Shown: positions 19,120-28,631, counted from the stretch's first letter. The stretch is DNA of 64,000 nucleotides from Rhizobium oryzihabitans (GCF_010669145.1 NZ_CP048633.1:1-64000); one strand, 5' to 3'. Numbers and translations: made by a program. Notes: generated by a model not told the origin, from the letters alone.

Positions 19120-19398
19120 ACCTTCCTGCCTGGCGATGACGAGACAACACCCACTTCGACTTGGTCGTCCGCTTGAACTGCCATTCCGCCTTGGTGGCCT
19201 CTGTATGGAACCAAAGCATAACCCGTTGCCTTTTCACCGTTGAGTTCGCGGGCTGTGTGCACCGGACGCAACGGGGTGATGAATGCGAACCCGTTTCTCA
19301 TCCCGCACAACGAAAAGGCGATTACGCGTCCACCTGTCCGGCCCGTGCCTCATCCCGTATTCCTTCGAAGCGGGAGGTGGATTTTTTCGGGGATACCC

Positions 19399-22048
19399 AT
19401 GGCCAACGACAAGCTTTCGACCTACAGGCAGAAACGCGATTTTCAGAAGACGCAGGAGCCAAGCGGAAAAACGAAGCTGAAAGCTTCAAACCGCAGGCGC
19501 TTTGTCATCCAGAAACATGACGCCACGCGGCTCCATTATGACCTGCGCCTCGAACTCGACGGCGTCTTCAAGTCCTGGGCTGTGACCAAGGGACCGTCTC
19601 TCGATCCCCAGGACAAGCGCCTGGCCGTGGAGGTGGAAGACCACCCGTTGGACTATGGTGACTTCGAAGGCACGATTCCCAAAGGCCAGTATGGCGGCGG
19701 CACGGTCATGCTCTGGACCGCGGCTACTGGGAGCCGGAAGGTAACAGGACGCCCGAGCAGGCTCTCGCCAAGGGCGACTTCAAGTTTACCCTTGAAGGGG
19801 AGCGGCTGCGTGGCAGCTTCGTACTGGTGCGGATGCGCAACGACCGTGACGGGGGCAAACGGACGAACTGGCTGCTGATCAAGCATCGCGACGACTTCTC
19901 GGTCGATGAAAACGGCGCCGCCATCCTTGACGAAAACAACACGTCGGTTGCCTCGGGCAGAACCATGGCCGCCATCGCTGCCGGTAAAGGAAACAAACCA
20001 AAACCGTTCATGGTGCAGAGCGGCGATGTGCAGGCCGACGCCGTCTGGGACAGCAATCATGGACTGGCGGCAGACAAACGTGCGGCGGATACAAAGAAAA
20101 AGCGCCCGGCATCGCGGAAAGCAGCGAAGTCCGCGATGCCCGACTTCATACCTCCGCAGCTTTGCGAAACGCTCGAACGCCCACCGTCGGCCGATGGCTG
20201 GATCCACGAGATCAAATTCGACGGATACCGTATTCAGGCGCGCATTGAAAACGGCGAAGTAACGCTGAAGACGCGCAAGGGGCTGGACTGGACGGCCAAG
20301 TATCCGGCGATTGCGACATCGGCCGCAAGCTTGCCTGATGCCATCATCGACGGTGAGATCTGTGCACTCGATGAAAACGGTGCCCCGGACTTCGCCGCAC
20401 TTCAGGCGGCGCTGTCAGAAGGTAAAACGGATGCGCTCGTCTATTTTGCTTTCGACCTGCTGTTCGAGGGAGTGAGGATCTGAGGCAACTACCGCTTACG
20501 GAACGCAAGAAAAGGCTCGAAGCGCTGCTGAGTAAGGCGGGGGAAGATCCGCGCCTGCGGTTCGTCGAACACTTTGAGACCGGCGGCGATGCAGTATTGA
20601 AATCGGCGTGCAAGCTCTCGCTGGAGGGCATTGTCTCGAAGCAGGCGGATGCCCCCTATCAGTCGGGGCGTACCGATACCTGGGCGAAATCCAAATGCCG
20701 CGCCGGACATGAGGTTGTCATTGGCGCTTACGCCAAAACCAACGGCAAGTTTCGTTCACTTCTTGTCGGCGTCTTCAGGGACAATCACTTCGTCTATGTC
20801 GGGCGGGTCGGGACCGCCTATGGTGCCAAAACGGTGGATACAATCCTGCCGAAGCTCCGGGAACTGGAAACCTCAAAATCGCCCTTTACCGGGATAGGCG
20901 CTCCGAAAAAAGAACCCAACATCGTCTGGGTCAAGCCCGAACTGGTGGCCGAGATCCAGTTCGCCGGCTGGACCGCGGACGGACTGGTCCGTCAGGCAGC
21001 CTTCAAGGGTTTGCGCGAAGACAAGCCGGCGAAGGAGGTCGAGGCCGAAACGCCGGCATCGCCAGGGAAAACTGAAACGCCAACGCCGGCCCGGCCAAAG
21101 CCGTCGCGACCGGCACGCGGCAAGAACACCAAGGCAGAAGTTATGGGCGTGATGATCTCCAGCCCTGACAAGCCGCTCTGGCCCGATGCAAATGACGGTG
21201 AGCCGGTCACCAAGGAGGATCTCGCGCACTATCATGAGGCCGTTGGTCCATGGCTGATCGACCATATCAAGGGACGGCCATGCTCCATCATCCGGACGCC
21301 TGACGGCATCGGTGGTGAGCAGTTCTTCCAGAGACACGCGATGCCGGGAACGTCGAACCTGCTCGAACTGGTCAAGGTGTTCGGCGACAAGAAACCCTAT
21401 CTGCAGATTGATCGCGTTGAGGGCCTTGCCGCCATCGCCCAGATCGGCGGCGTCGAACTGCATCCCTGGAATTGCGAGCCCAACGAACCGGAGGTGCCCG
21501 GTCGTCTTGTCTTCGACCTCGATCCAGGTCCGGACTTACCCTTCTCCACCGTGGTCGAAGCCGCCCGGGAAATGCGCGACCGGCTGGAGGAACTTGGCCT
21601 CGTCAGCTTCTGCAAGACCACCGGCGGCAAGGGCCTTCACGTCGTCACCCCGCTTGCGGTACCGAAGGGAAAGAAGCTGAGCTGGCCGGAGGCGAAAGGC
21701 TTCGCACACGATGTCTGCCTGCAGATGGCACGTGACAACCCTGACCTTTACCTGATCAAGATGGCGAAGAACCAGCGCAACGGTCGGATCTTCCTCGACT
21801 ACCTGCGCAATGACCGAATGGCGACTGCTGTCGCGCCGCTGTCACCGCGCGCCCGGCCAGGCGCACCAGTTTCGATGCCACTGACCTGGAAGCAGGTAAA
21901 AGCGGATCTCGATCCGAAACGCTTCACCATTCGCACCGTACCGGCGCTTTTGTCGAAGACAACCGCCTGGGAGGATTACTGCGACGGGCAGCGTTCGCTG
22001 GAGCAGGCCATCAAGCGGCTGACGAAATCGATGAAACAGGCCGCCTGA
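19399..22048 (+). pseudogene. ligD: Multifunctional DNA ligase LigD (phosphoesterase-ligase-polymerase), two frameshifts
   Basis: Key NHEJ enzyme working with Ku. The ATG at 19399 opens [20 protein letters not shown]. The N-terminal 3'-phosphoesterase domain has [20 protein letters not shown] and [21 protein letters not shown] slip at about 19725 precedes LALKGDF-like text and LLIKHRDDF. The ligase domain has the adenylation lysine in HEIKFDGYRIQARI and IIDGEICALDENG. A second slip at about 20470 interrupts [16 protein letters not shown]. The C-terminal primase-polymerase domain shows the catalytic [11 protein letters not shown] and [13 protein letters not shown]. About 880 residues. The PE-LIG-POL order is typical for rhizobia. 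Confidence 0.93.
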
Positions 22049-22060
22049 GAGCGGCCTGGA

Positions 22061-22298
22061 TCAAGACCCGTAGCTCAGGTCAAGGTCGCTCAGCGCAGCC
22101 TGAACCTCATCGATTGAGGACAGGGCCCGGTGTTCCAGGCATCTGGCGGTACGCCGGCCTTGAGTCGGTCGTGTAGAGGTCCGAAGCCCAAGCGGCCAAT
22201 ATCGTCCGTTTTTCGTCGACCTTGAGCGAGGTTGCGTCCACCACATCGATCGGCCGCGCAATTTCCATACCCTTGAGCGGCAAGCTGCGGATTCTCAT
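22061..22298 (-). pseudogene. Small hypothetical protein (frameshifted)
   Basis: Opens MRIRSLPLKGMEIARPIDVV, then DEKRTILAAWASDLYTT. After one slip near 22120 the tail becomes SIDEVQAALSDLDLSYGS, which ends at 22061. About 78 residues restored. It lies 14 bp downstream of the DUF982 gene on the same strand. Similar small proteins are conserved in rhizobia; the function is unknown. Confidence 0.6.
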
Positions 22299-22312
22299 GC
22301 ATGGAGGCTTCC

Positions 22313-22612
22313 TCAGCGAACGTGCGGATCCTTGTCGTGCGAGTGACGGGACGCGGAGATGACATCAACGTCCGGGGCCAGCAGATCGTGTTTGGCGGCA
22401 AAGGCTGCAAACAGACCCCGGGCGGTGTCCGCTTCGATCTCACCGCGCAATGCCGCCCTGCAGGCCTTCAGCGCCATTGAATGCGCCGTATCGCGCATTG
22501 ATGCCGGCCATTCCGCCAGATGCCGGTAAGCGTCGATGACGCTGCGAACCTCGGTCGGGAAACCAAGGCCGATAAGGATGGTGACGGGCTCGTTGAACAC
22601 ATCGGGTTTCAT
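22313..22612 (-). CDS. DUF982 domain protein
   Basis: 99 residues: MKPDVFNEPVTILIGLGFPT, EVRSVIDAYRHLAEWPASMR, ALKACRAALRGEIEADTARGLFAAFAAKHD. The V..G.G...V.S..DA...L..WP...R...H..A..AC..AL.G pattern is DUF982, a small rhizobial family of unknown function that is often duplicated; a second member is at 40703-40954. Confidence 0.82.
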   Translation of the reverse strand: MKPDVFNEPVTILIGLGFPTEVRSVIDAYRHLAEWPASMRDTAHSMALKACRAALRGEIEADTARGLFAAFAAKHDLLAPDVDVISASRHSHDKDPHVR

Positions 22613-22640
22613 CGCGCTCTCCTTCCTACCCCCGATGTTG

Positions 22641-22672
22641 ACGGGCGCCGCTGCAACGGCGCCCGTTTTTTT
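22641..22672 (+). terminator. GC-rich hairpin with T-tract
   Basis: ACGGGCGCCG, loop CTGCAA, CGGCGCCCGT, then TTTTTT on the + strand. Both flanking genes are on the - strand, where the hairpin is preceded by A residues and lacks a T-tract. It would therefore stop antisense transcription, or act only as a processing hairpin between hsp20 and DUF982. Confidence 0.55.
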
Positions 22673-22681
22673 AAAATTCGA

Positions 22682-23158
22682 TCAGGCCGCCTTTTGCGCT
22701 TCGATCTGCGCCGAGGCAACCTTATGCTGAAGGGCCGGGCTGGTCTGGATATCGATCTTGCGCGGTTTCAAGGCCTCAGGAATCTCACGAACGAGATCGA
22801 TCGACAGAAGACCGTTGCGGAGATCGGCGCCATTCACCCTGACATGGTCGGCAAGTTCGAAACGGTGTTCAAAAGGCCGGCCGGCTATACCGCGATGAAG
22901 GTATTCATCGGCGGAAGCGTCCTGCTTCTTGCCGGTAACGGTGAGAAGGTTGGACTGAAAGGTGATGTCTAGCTCGTCCTCGGCAAACCCTGCGACCGCG
23001 ACCGAAATCCGGTAGCTGTCATCGCCGGTCTTGACGATGTCATAGGGCGGCCAGTCGCTGATCGAGCGGGCGCGCTGGGCATTTTCAAGAAGATTGAAGA
23101 TCCGGTCGAAGCCGACGGTCGAACGGAACAGGGGTGCGTAGTCATAAGATGTTGCCAT
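22682..23158 (-). CDS. Small heat shock protein Hsp20 (IbpA-type)
   Basis: ATP-independent holdase chaperone. The alpha-crystallin domain is evident: FDRIFNLLENAQRA, WPPYDIVKTGDDSYRISVAVAGFAEDEL, LLTVTGKKQD, YLHRGIAGRPFEHRFELADHVRV, LRNGLLSIDLVREIPE. 158 residues from the ATG at 23158. The ATG at 23164 is only 2 bp from the AAGGAGG and so is less likely to be used. The 5' UTR forms a ROSE-like thermometer and is preceded by a sigma-32-type promoter, so this is class A rhizobial sHsp regulation. Confidence 0.9.
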   Translation of the reverse strand: MATSYDYAPLFRSTVGFDRIFNLLENAQRARSISDWPPYDIVKTGDDSYRISVAVAGFAEDELDITFQSNLLTVTGKKQDASADEYLHRGIAGRPFEHRFELADHVRVNGADLRNGLLSIDLVREIPEALKPRKIDIQTSPALQHKVASAQIEAQKAA

Positions 23159-23246
23159 AGCCATATCCTCCTTGAAGCAACATGGGTACAGAAGCGCCGA
23201 AACGCGGCGCTTCCAGCAAGTCCAGCCCTGTCTCAGCAGCTGGCGG
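23159..23246 (-). promoter_or_regulatory. ROSE-type RNA thermometer in the hsp20 leader
   Basis: On the - strand the leader has a strong internal hairpin (GAAGCGCCG / CGGCGCTTC, 23191-23213), then UUGCUUC opposite AAGGAGGAU just before the start. The UUGCU/AGGA pairing that masks the Shine-Dalgarno is the diagnostic end of ROSE elements, which melt at heat-shock temperature. The 5' end is set by the predicted transcription start. Confidence 0.72.
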
Positions 23247-23252
23247 CAATCG

Positions 23253-23281
23253 ATTTGGTTTTCGGAAATTTACGATTCAAG
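23253..23281 (-). promoter_or_regulatory. Heat-shock (RpoH, sigma-32) promoter of hsp20
   Basis: On the - strand CTTGAA (23281-23276), 17-base spacer, CCAAAT (23258-23253), close to the alphaproteobacterial RpoH consensus CTTGAA-N17-CCATNT. It lies about 95 bp upstream of the hsp20 start, leaving the right space for a ROSE leader. Confidence 0.75.
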
Positions 23282-23327
23282 GGTGCCGTCAGAAAAAATT
23301 GACGTCCAGGCGCCCGCCAGGACCAAC

Positions 23328-24346
23328 TCAGTCGAGTTCATGGACCGCGGCATTGTCCTGTACCTCGCGCAGTCCTTTATAGGACGCATGACGCAGGTTG
23401 CCATCGTCGGTCCAGCCACGGAACTCGATTTCGGCGATGAGCGTCGGCTGCGCGAAGACGTAATTCCTGCCCTTGAGCGGAACGACCGGTGTCTTCGTCT
23501 TCAGCCTATCCAGGGTCTTCTTCAGATACGCCGCATCTTTCTCCTTAAACCCGGTTCCAACGGCGCCAACATAGACCCAGTCATGGCCACGTCTCGCCGC
23601 CAGCAGCAAACTGCCAATCCCGCCGCGCGCCGCCGCCGACTGCTCGTAGCCGACAATCATGAAGCTCTCGCTTTGAACACACTTGATCTTCAGCCAGTCG
23701 CCGGTCCGGCCCGAGCGATAAGTGCTGTCACGATGTTTTGCGATGATGCCTTCCATGCCGAGGGAACACGCGCTCGCCAATAATTCAGCGCCGTCCGCGT
23801 CTATTTCTTCGGACAGCTGGAGTGCGCCGGTCGCGTCTTCAAGCAGGTCCCCCAGCAAGTGCCGGCGGACCGACAGCTCGGTACGAGTGAGATCGTGACC
23901 ATCGAAATACATAAGGTCGAAGGCGAAGAGCACGGCTTCTGTCGACGCCCGTTTGCCGCCTCGCCCACCGAGCGAGCGTTGCAGAGCGCCGAAATCTGAG
24001 CGGCCCTCGCCGTTCAGCACCACCGCTTCGCCGTCAAGGATGGCTGTTGCAACTCCAAGGTCCCTGGCCGCTGCGGCGATAGTGGGAAACCGGTGCGTCC
24101 AGTCGTGGCCGCCCCGGGTAATGATCCGCACACCCTTCGGCTCGATGTGGACCGCGAGCCGATAGCCGTCCCATTTCATTTCATAGACCCACTCGGGGCC
24201 GTCTTCAGGAGCGCCAGACATGGCTCGACGCGATCTGGCATCGGGTCGAACGGCAGATTGGGCTGAGCCGGATCGCGCCTGCGGCGCGGCTGCGATTTTG
24301 CCGTCAGACTGTCATTCTGCAGGAGCGGCTTGGCGGGACGTTTCAT
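23328..24346 (-). pseudogene. ATP-dependent DNA ligase, LigD ligase-domain type (frameshifted near the N-terminus)
   Basis: NHEJ-type ligase lacking the phosphoesterase and polymerase domains. The natural start is the ATG at 24346 (MKRPAKPLLQNDSLTAKSQP), overlapping the ku stop by ATGA. A slip near 24200 separates this leader from the body WVYEMKWDGYRLAVHI, where the Lys of KWDG is the adenylation site. Further motifs are AILDGEAVVLNGEG, LFAFDLMYFDG, GMEGIIAKHRDSTYRSGRTGDWLKIK and, in the OB fold, AEIEFRGWTDDGNLRHASYKGLRE. About 339 residues. Last gene of the ku-ku-ligase operon. Confidence 0.88.
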
Positions 24347-25155
24347 TTGCCCGCCCGATTCTCGGCTGCAACCGACTTCTTCAGCGCGTCCATGATATTG
24401 ATGACATTGCTGGGTGCCGACTTCGCCGGTGTGGATGTCCTCGGTTTTGCAGACTTCTTCAGCGCTTTCTTCTTGGCGGCAATGATGTCAAGCAACCGAT
24501 CCTGAACCGGATCGATGACCATCTTGGGGTCCCAGTGCTGCGTTTGCTTTTTGATCAGTTGCTGCACGAGACGCATCATCTCACTATCGCCCGTTTCGTC
24601 TTCTTCGATCCCGCCAAAGTAAGTATCCTCGTCACGGACTTCATCCCCATAGCGCAGCGTCCACAGAACGATACCCTTGCCGCGTGGCTCAAGCATGACG
24701 GCGCGCTCGCGGCGGGTAATTACGAGACGTGAAATCCCCACCATGTTCTGCGCTTCCATCGCATCCCTGATGACCGAGAATGCTTCCTGGCCGACGGCAT
24801 CGTTGGGTGAAAGATAATAGGGCGTGTCGAGCCATATCCACTCAATGGTGTCACGGGGGGTAAACGTCGAGATGTCGATGGTCTTTGTGCTGTCGAGCGC
24901 AACGTTTTCCAGTTCTTCGTCTTCGAGGATGACGTATTCGTTCTCGCCACGCTCATAGCCCTTGACCTCATCCTCCTCCCTCACCTCTTTTCCGGTAACA
25001 CTATCGACGTAGTGGCTGACGACCCGGTTTTTGGTATCGCGGTTGAGGGTGTGGAAGCGGACCTTCTCACTTTCGGACGTTGCCGGCATCATCTGCACGG
25101 GACAGGTGACGAGCGAGAGTTTCAGATAACCTTTCCAATAGGGACGGACAGCCAC
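24343..25155 (-). CDS. ku: Ku protein (NHEJ end-binding), copy 1
   Basis: Bacterial Ku homodimers ring broken DNA ends and recruit ligase. 270 residues: MAVRPYWKGYLKLSLVTCPV, VRFHTLNRDTKNRVVSHYVDSVTGKEV, DEVKGYERGENEYVILEDEE, FTPRDTIEWIWLDTPYYLSP, a central Ku core and a lysine-rich C-terminal tail (AAKKKALKKSAKPRTSTPA) typical for DNA or LigD contact. The frame is unbroken. It follows the second ku gene by 12 bp and overlaps the ligase start. Confidence 0.95.
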   Translation of the reverse strand: MAVRPYWKGYLKLSLVTCPVQMMPATSESEKVRFHTLNRDTKNRVVSHYVDSVTGKEVREEDEVKGYERGENEYVILEDEELENVALDSTKTIDISTFTPRDTIEWIWLDTPYYLSPNDAVGQEAFSVIRDAMEAQNMVGISRLVITRRERAVMLEPRGKGIVLWTLRYGDEVRDEDTYFGGIEEDETGDSEMMRLVQQLIKKQTQHWDPKMVIDPVQDRLLDIIAAKKKALKKSAKPRTSTPAKSAPSNVINIMDALKKSVAAENRAGK

Positions 25156-25167
25156 GATTTTCCTCCG

Positions 25168-26067
25168 TCAGCCGGCGCGGCGCGTCTGTGACGAGACCGC
25201 ATTTGATTTGGCAGCAGCACCCGGTTTCGAAGCCTTCTGACGGCCGGCACTCTTGTTGGCGTTAGAAACGGCGCGTTTCTGGCCGGATTTGGTGCCCATG
25301 CCAGCACTCTCACGCAGCGCCTGCAAAAGGTCGTTTTGCCTGGGGACGGCTGCGGCCTTCTTCTTCGGCAGGGCCCTGCCCTCGATCTTGGCCTTCACCA
25401 GCTCGGCAACGGCGGCTTCATATCGGTCGTCGAACGTGCTGGCATCGAAGGTCCCCTTCTTTGTGCCGATAATGTGCTCGGCAAACTCAAGCATCTCGCC
25501 TTCGATCTTGAGGTCCGGCAACTCCTCGAAGGCTTCCGCCGACGAGCGGACTTCATAGTCAAAGTTGAGCGTCGTGGCGATCAGGCCCTTCCCGTGTGGC
25601 CTGATCAGCACCGTACGCAAGCGTCGGAAGAGCACGGTGCGGGCGATCGCAGCAACTTTGGCTCTTTTCATGCCATCGCGCAAAAGTACGAAAGCGTCCG
25701 TCCCCATCCTGTCGGGCGCCAGATAATAGGGCTTGTCGAAATAGACGCTGTCGATCTCGCTGCAGGGGATGAAGGCGTCGATCTTCAGCGTCTTGTCGCT
25801 GTGAGGCACGGCGGCAGCCACCTCGTCCGGCTCGAGAACGATATACTGGCCGTTCTCGATCTCATAGCCCTTGACCTGGGCGTCCCGTTCCACCGGATCG
25901 CCGGTCTCGCTGTCGATAAATTCGCGTTTCACCCGGTTGCCGGTTCGGCGATTGAGGGTGTTGAAAGCAATCCGTTCAGATGATGATGCCGCAGTATAGA
26001 GAGCCACAGGACACGCGACTTCTCCAAATTTGATAAAGCCCTTCCAGTTCGCTCGCGGGGCAACCAT
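25168..26067 (-). CDS. ku: Ku protein (NHEJ end-binding), copy 2
   Basis: First gene of the operon. The start is taken at the ATG 26067 (MVAPRANWKGFIKFGEVACP), because family members begin here; the frame is open 25 codons further upstream. Conserved stretches are IAFNTLNRRTGNRVKREFID, QVKGYEIENGQYIVLEPDEV and VYFDKPYYLAPDRMGTDAFV. The C-terminal tail is rich in Lys, Ala and Ser (GRQKASKPGAAAKSNAVS). It is clearly diverged from its neighbour. Paired different Ku proteins are known in rhizobia and may form heteromers. Confidence 0.95.
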   Translation of the reverse strand: MVAPRANWKGFIKFGEVACPVALYTAASSSERIAFNTLNRRTGNRVKREFIDSETGDPVERDAQVKGYEIENGQYIVLEPDEVAAAVPHSDKTLKIDAFIPCSEIDSVYFDKPYYLAPDRMGTDAFVLLRDGMKRAKVAAIARTVLFRRLRTVLIRPHGKGLIATTLNFDYEVRSSAEAFEELPDLKIEGEMLEFAEHIIGTKKGTFDASTFDDRYEAAVAELVKAKIEGRALPKKKAAAVPRQNDLLQALRESAGMGTKSGQKRAVSNANKSAGRQKASKPGAAAKSNAVSSQTRRAG

Positions 26068-26267
26068 GACGCAAAACTCCTGCCACAACCAATGCGATTC
26101 AAGCGATTCAGCATGCATTTGTTCCGAGTCAAAACGAATCATTTTTCAAGGACTTAGGGCCACGATCAGAACTGGCGTTGCGAGTCTGCGCTAGACGCTT
26201 GATTCCGGTGCATCTTTTTGAGGCGACGAACGTTTCCTCTTCACGAAACGCGAAGAGGAGGCCTGTC

Positions 26268-26444
26268 ATGAGCAAGCGTGAACTGATCGATACCGGAACC
26301 GACAAGCGTTATGTGCGCCGCGATAAGGACGGCAAGTTCAAGGAAAGCGTCGACGTCTCGCGATCGCTCTCTGCCGACGCGCGCCACGATGCGAAGCATG
26401 ATGCGAAACCGGGCCGGGGTGACCGGGGTGATCGCAAACACTGA
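26268..26444 (+). CDS. Small basic conserved protein (58 residues)
   Basis: MSKRELIDTGTDKRYVRRDK, then DGKFKESVDVSRSLSADARH and a His/Lys/Asp/Gly-rich tail. This small family, beginning SKRELIDTGT(D/N)KRYVRRD, is widespread in proteobacteria, has no known function, and is predicted to be largely disordered and basic. The ATG at 26268 follows GAAGAGGAGG with good spacing. It is divergent from the ku operon and ends 6 bp before xthA, so the two are probably co-transcribed. Confidence 0.8.
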   Translation: MSKRELIDTGTDKRYVRRDKDGKFKESVDVSRSLSADARHDAKHDAKPGRGDRGDRKH

Positions 26445-26450
26445 ACCCCG

Positions 26451-27225
26451 GTGAAGCTCGCCACGTATAACGTCAACGGCATTAACGGTCGGCTCGAGAT
26501 CCTGCTCCGCTGGCTCGATCGGGCAAAACCCGATGTCGTCTGCCTGCAGGAGTTGAAGGCGCCGGACGAGAAGTTTCCGCTTCGCCAAATCGAGCGCGCA
26601 GGCTACGGCGCCATCTGGCATGGGCAGAAATCATGGAATGGCGTTGCAATCCTTGCCCGGGTCACGAACCTCTCGAGACGCGCCGGGGCTTCCCGGAGAC
26701 CCTGACGACAGCCACAGCCGGTATATCGAGGCTGCCATCGATGGCATGATCATCGGCTGCCTTTACTTGCCAAACGGCAACCCGGCACCCGGGCCGAAAT
26801 TTGACTACAAGCTGCGCTGGTTTGAGCGGCTGCGTTTCTACGCAGGTCAACTGATTGAGCTGGACGTGCCATGCGCCCTTGTTGGAGACTTCAATGTCAT
26901 GCCGACCGACCTCGATGTCTATAAACCGGAGCGCTGGCGAGACGATGCCCTGTTTCGGCCGGAGGTTCGCGCAGCCTATGCCCACCTAATTTCAATGGGC
27001 TGGACGGATGCCATTAGACTGCTGCATCCGGATGAGCGGATCTATACGTTCTGGAAGTATTTTCGGAACGCGTTTGCGCGGGATGCGGGTCTGCGCATTG
27101 ATCATTTCCTGCTGACCCCATCCGTGCAGGAACGATTGCAGGCGTGCGGGGTCGACAAGTTTGCGCGTGCGTGGGAGCACACCAGTGATCACGCCCCCGC
27201 CTGGATTGTACTGGACGACCGATAG
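26451..27225 (+). pseudogene. xthA: Exodeoxyribonuclease III (frameshifted)
   Basis: AP endonuclease/3'-5' exonuclease for base-excision repair. A GTG start gives MKLATYNVNGINGRLEILLRWL and DVVCLQELKAPDEKFP (catalytic Glu). Two G losses in 'gcccgggtc' and 'cgccggggc' (about 26658 and 26690) convert ARGHEPLETRRGLPGD into nonsense. Beyond them the frame is intact: SRYIEAAIDGMIIGCLYLPNGNP, VGDFNVMPTDLDVY, GLRIDHFLLTP, WEHTSDHAPAWIVL (catalytic Asp-His). 258 residues when restored, the usual length. Confidence 0.9.
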
Positions 27226-27445
27226 AGACCCATAGAGCGGATAAGGATGCTTCGCGCGCCTCCCTGCTGGCGGCGAAGGGCGGACCGACGCTTTCGCATG
27301 AGCGCTGTTATGGCGGACGGGCTGGAAAGGTCTTTGTCCATAATCGAGCATATGTCGACGCCTTTGGACCGAACGGACCCATAGGCTTCGACGCCCGCAC
27401 AGACGCCGCGGCGATCGAAGGCTCGTCTTTGGAACGAGGGGGTTC
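27226..27445. other. Intergenic stretch, nothing recognised
   Basis: Lies between converging genes (xthA and the napC-like remnant). No recognisable frame, and no terminator with a clear T-tract. Confidence 0.3.
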
Positions 27446-27736
27446 CTAGAAAACGTTCCGGTGCACATCACTCATCGCCCGTCGCAAATCATCGATCGCA
27501 GATGCCGTCTGTCCTGGGTGACCGTCGAGGGCCGGCGGCATTTTCCAACCTGGATCGATGCCTTCCATGTTCGGCAGTTCATGAGCAATGCCTTTATGGC
27601 AATCGATGCAGGTGGCCTTGCCCGTCAACAGATATTTGGATGCAAATTCAGGATCGCCGCTCCACCAGGCATAACGCACACCCGCTTCAGCCGCCGTAAA
27701 CAAAAGAAACCAGATAAGGAATGCCAAGTGTTTCAT
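27446..27736 (-). CDS. Short cytochrome c-type protein resembling the C-terminus of NapC/NirT
   Basis: 96 residues with one hydrophobic N-terminal segment ([20 protein letters not shown]) and one heme site in [17 protein letters not shown], which is the last heme motif of NapC/NirT/TorC tetraheme cytochromes. A full NapC has about 200 residues and four hemes, so this is a remnant or a specialised short protein. Its ATG overlaps the stop of the upstream nnrS-like piece (ATGA). The context of Crp/Fnr and nnrS-like pieces points to an eroded denitrification region. Confidence 0.55.
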   Translation of the reverse strand: MKHLAFLIWFLLFTAAEAGVRYAWWSGDPEFASKYLLTGKATCIDCHKGIAHELPNMEGIDPGWKMPPALDGHPGQTASAIDDLRRAMSDVHRNVF

Positions 27737-27882
27737 CGTGCGCCGCGCCTAGGCACCGCATCGGCAAAAGGCAGGGCATAACCACCGATGACGACCCACA
27801 GGAAGGGCCAGCCCGCGCCATGCAGGGCGGCCAGCGGGAAAAACAGCCGCAGGGCTTCCGAAAGGATGGGGGGCTGCCTCAT
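27733..27882 (-). pseudogene. nnrS-like 5' fragment (49 residues)
   Basis: Begins with an ATGA overlap on the ABC ATPase stop: MRQPPILSEALRLFFPLAAL, then HGAGWPFLWVVIGGYALPFA. NnrS proteins start with the same LFFPLAAL...W.LW pattern and continue for about 400 residues with heme/copper-binding helices; here a stop follows after 49 residues. It is either a deletion remnant or a small membrane protein in its own right. The assignment is by eye. Confidence 0.4.
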
Positions 27883-28631
27883 CGCACCCGCTCCTTTGCT
27901 GAAAACAGTTCGGCGAAGGCCGGACTCTCAGACAGGCGTTCCGCTTCGTCGAAAACCGCCCGCGCCATGCGCCGGCCCGGCGAACCGGCGGGCTTATGCG
28001 CGGCAATGACGCGGCCGTCCATGCCTGAAAGCACGATCAGCCTGTCGGCCACCATCAGCGCTTCATGAAGATCATGGGTGACAAGAAGGGTGGAGAAACC
28101 GCGCCTGCGGGCGGTACCCACCAGAAGCTCCTGCAAATGGCGTCGCAGGCCGACATCGACGGCGCTGAAAGGTTCGTCCAGAAACAGCATGTCCGGCTCC
28201 ACCGCCAGCGCCCGCGCCACACCGGCGCGCTGGCGCATGCCGCCGGAAAGCTCGACCGGATATTTGCCGAAATCCGCTTCTTCCAGCCCAACTTCGAGCG
28301 CAAAACACCCAGCCCTTTCACGGCGTTCCCGTTTCGGCATGCCGGTGGCCGCAAGGCCGTAGGCTATATTGTCGATCAGCGTCATCCATGGCAGCAGCCG
28401 CGGTTCCTGAAAGACCAGACCCTGCCGGCGATATCGACGATGCACGCGGCCGCGAACGGGATCGATGATGCCAGCCGCGATCTGCAGGATCGTCGTCTTG
28501 CCGCTGCCGGAAGGGCCAAGCAGCGCCACGGTTTCCCCCAGCGCTATGCTCAGGTCGAAATTCTCGAACAGGCTGCGACCTAAAAAGGCGTGGCCGACAT
28601 GTTCAAAACGCAGGTTGGAATGATCGCTCAT
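27879..28631 (-). CDS. ABC transporter ATP-binding protein (nitrate/sulfonate/taurine type)
   Basis: 250 residues. Walker A is in ALLGPSGSGKTTILQIAAG; the Q-loop in GLVFQEPRLLPWMT; the signature in YPVELSGGMRQRAGVARALA; Walker B in MLFLDEPFSAVD; the switch His in LLVTHDLHEAL. The subfamily (SsuB/TauB/NrtD-like) is indicated by the LLPW...N and LS-GGMRQR text. Its ATG overlaps the stop of the permease gene. The frame is unbroken. Confidence 0.92.
   Translation of the reverse strand: MSDHSNLRFEHVGHAFLGRSLFENFDLSIALGETVALLGPSGSGKTTILQIAAGIIDPVRGRVHRRYRRQGLVFQEPRLLPWMTLIDNIAYGLAATGMPKRERRERAGCFALEVGLEEADFGKYPVELSGGMRQRAGVARALAVEPDMLFLDEPFSAVDVGLRRHLQELLVGTARRRGFSTLLVTHDLHEALMVADRLIVLSGMDGRVIAAHKPAGSPGRRMARAVFDEAERLSESPAFAELFSAKERVR

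Noticed and set aside
26100..26150. GGAAC on the - strand upstream of the second ku gene as an EcfG promoter
   Set aside because: The -10 element at the right distance is CTT rather than GTT; too weak to call.
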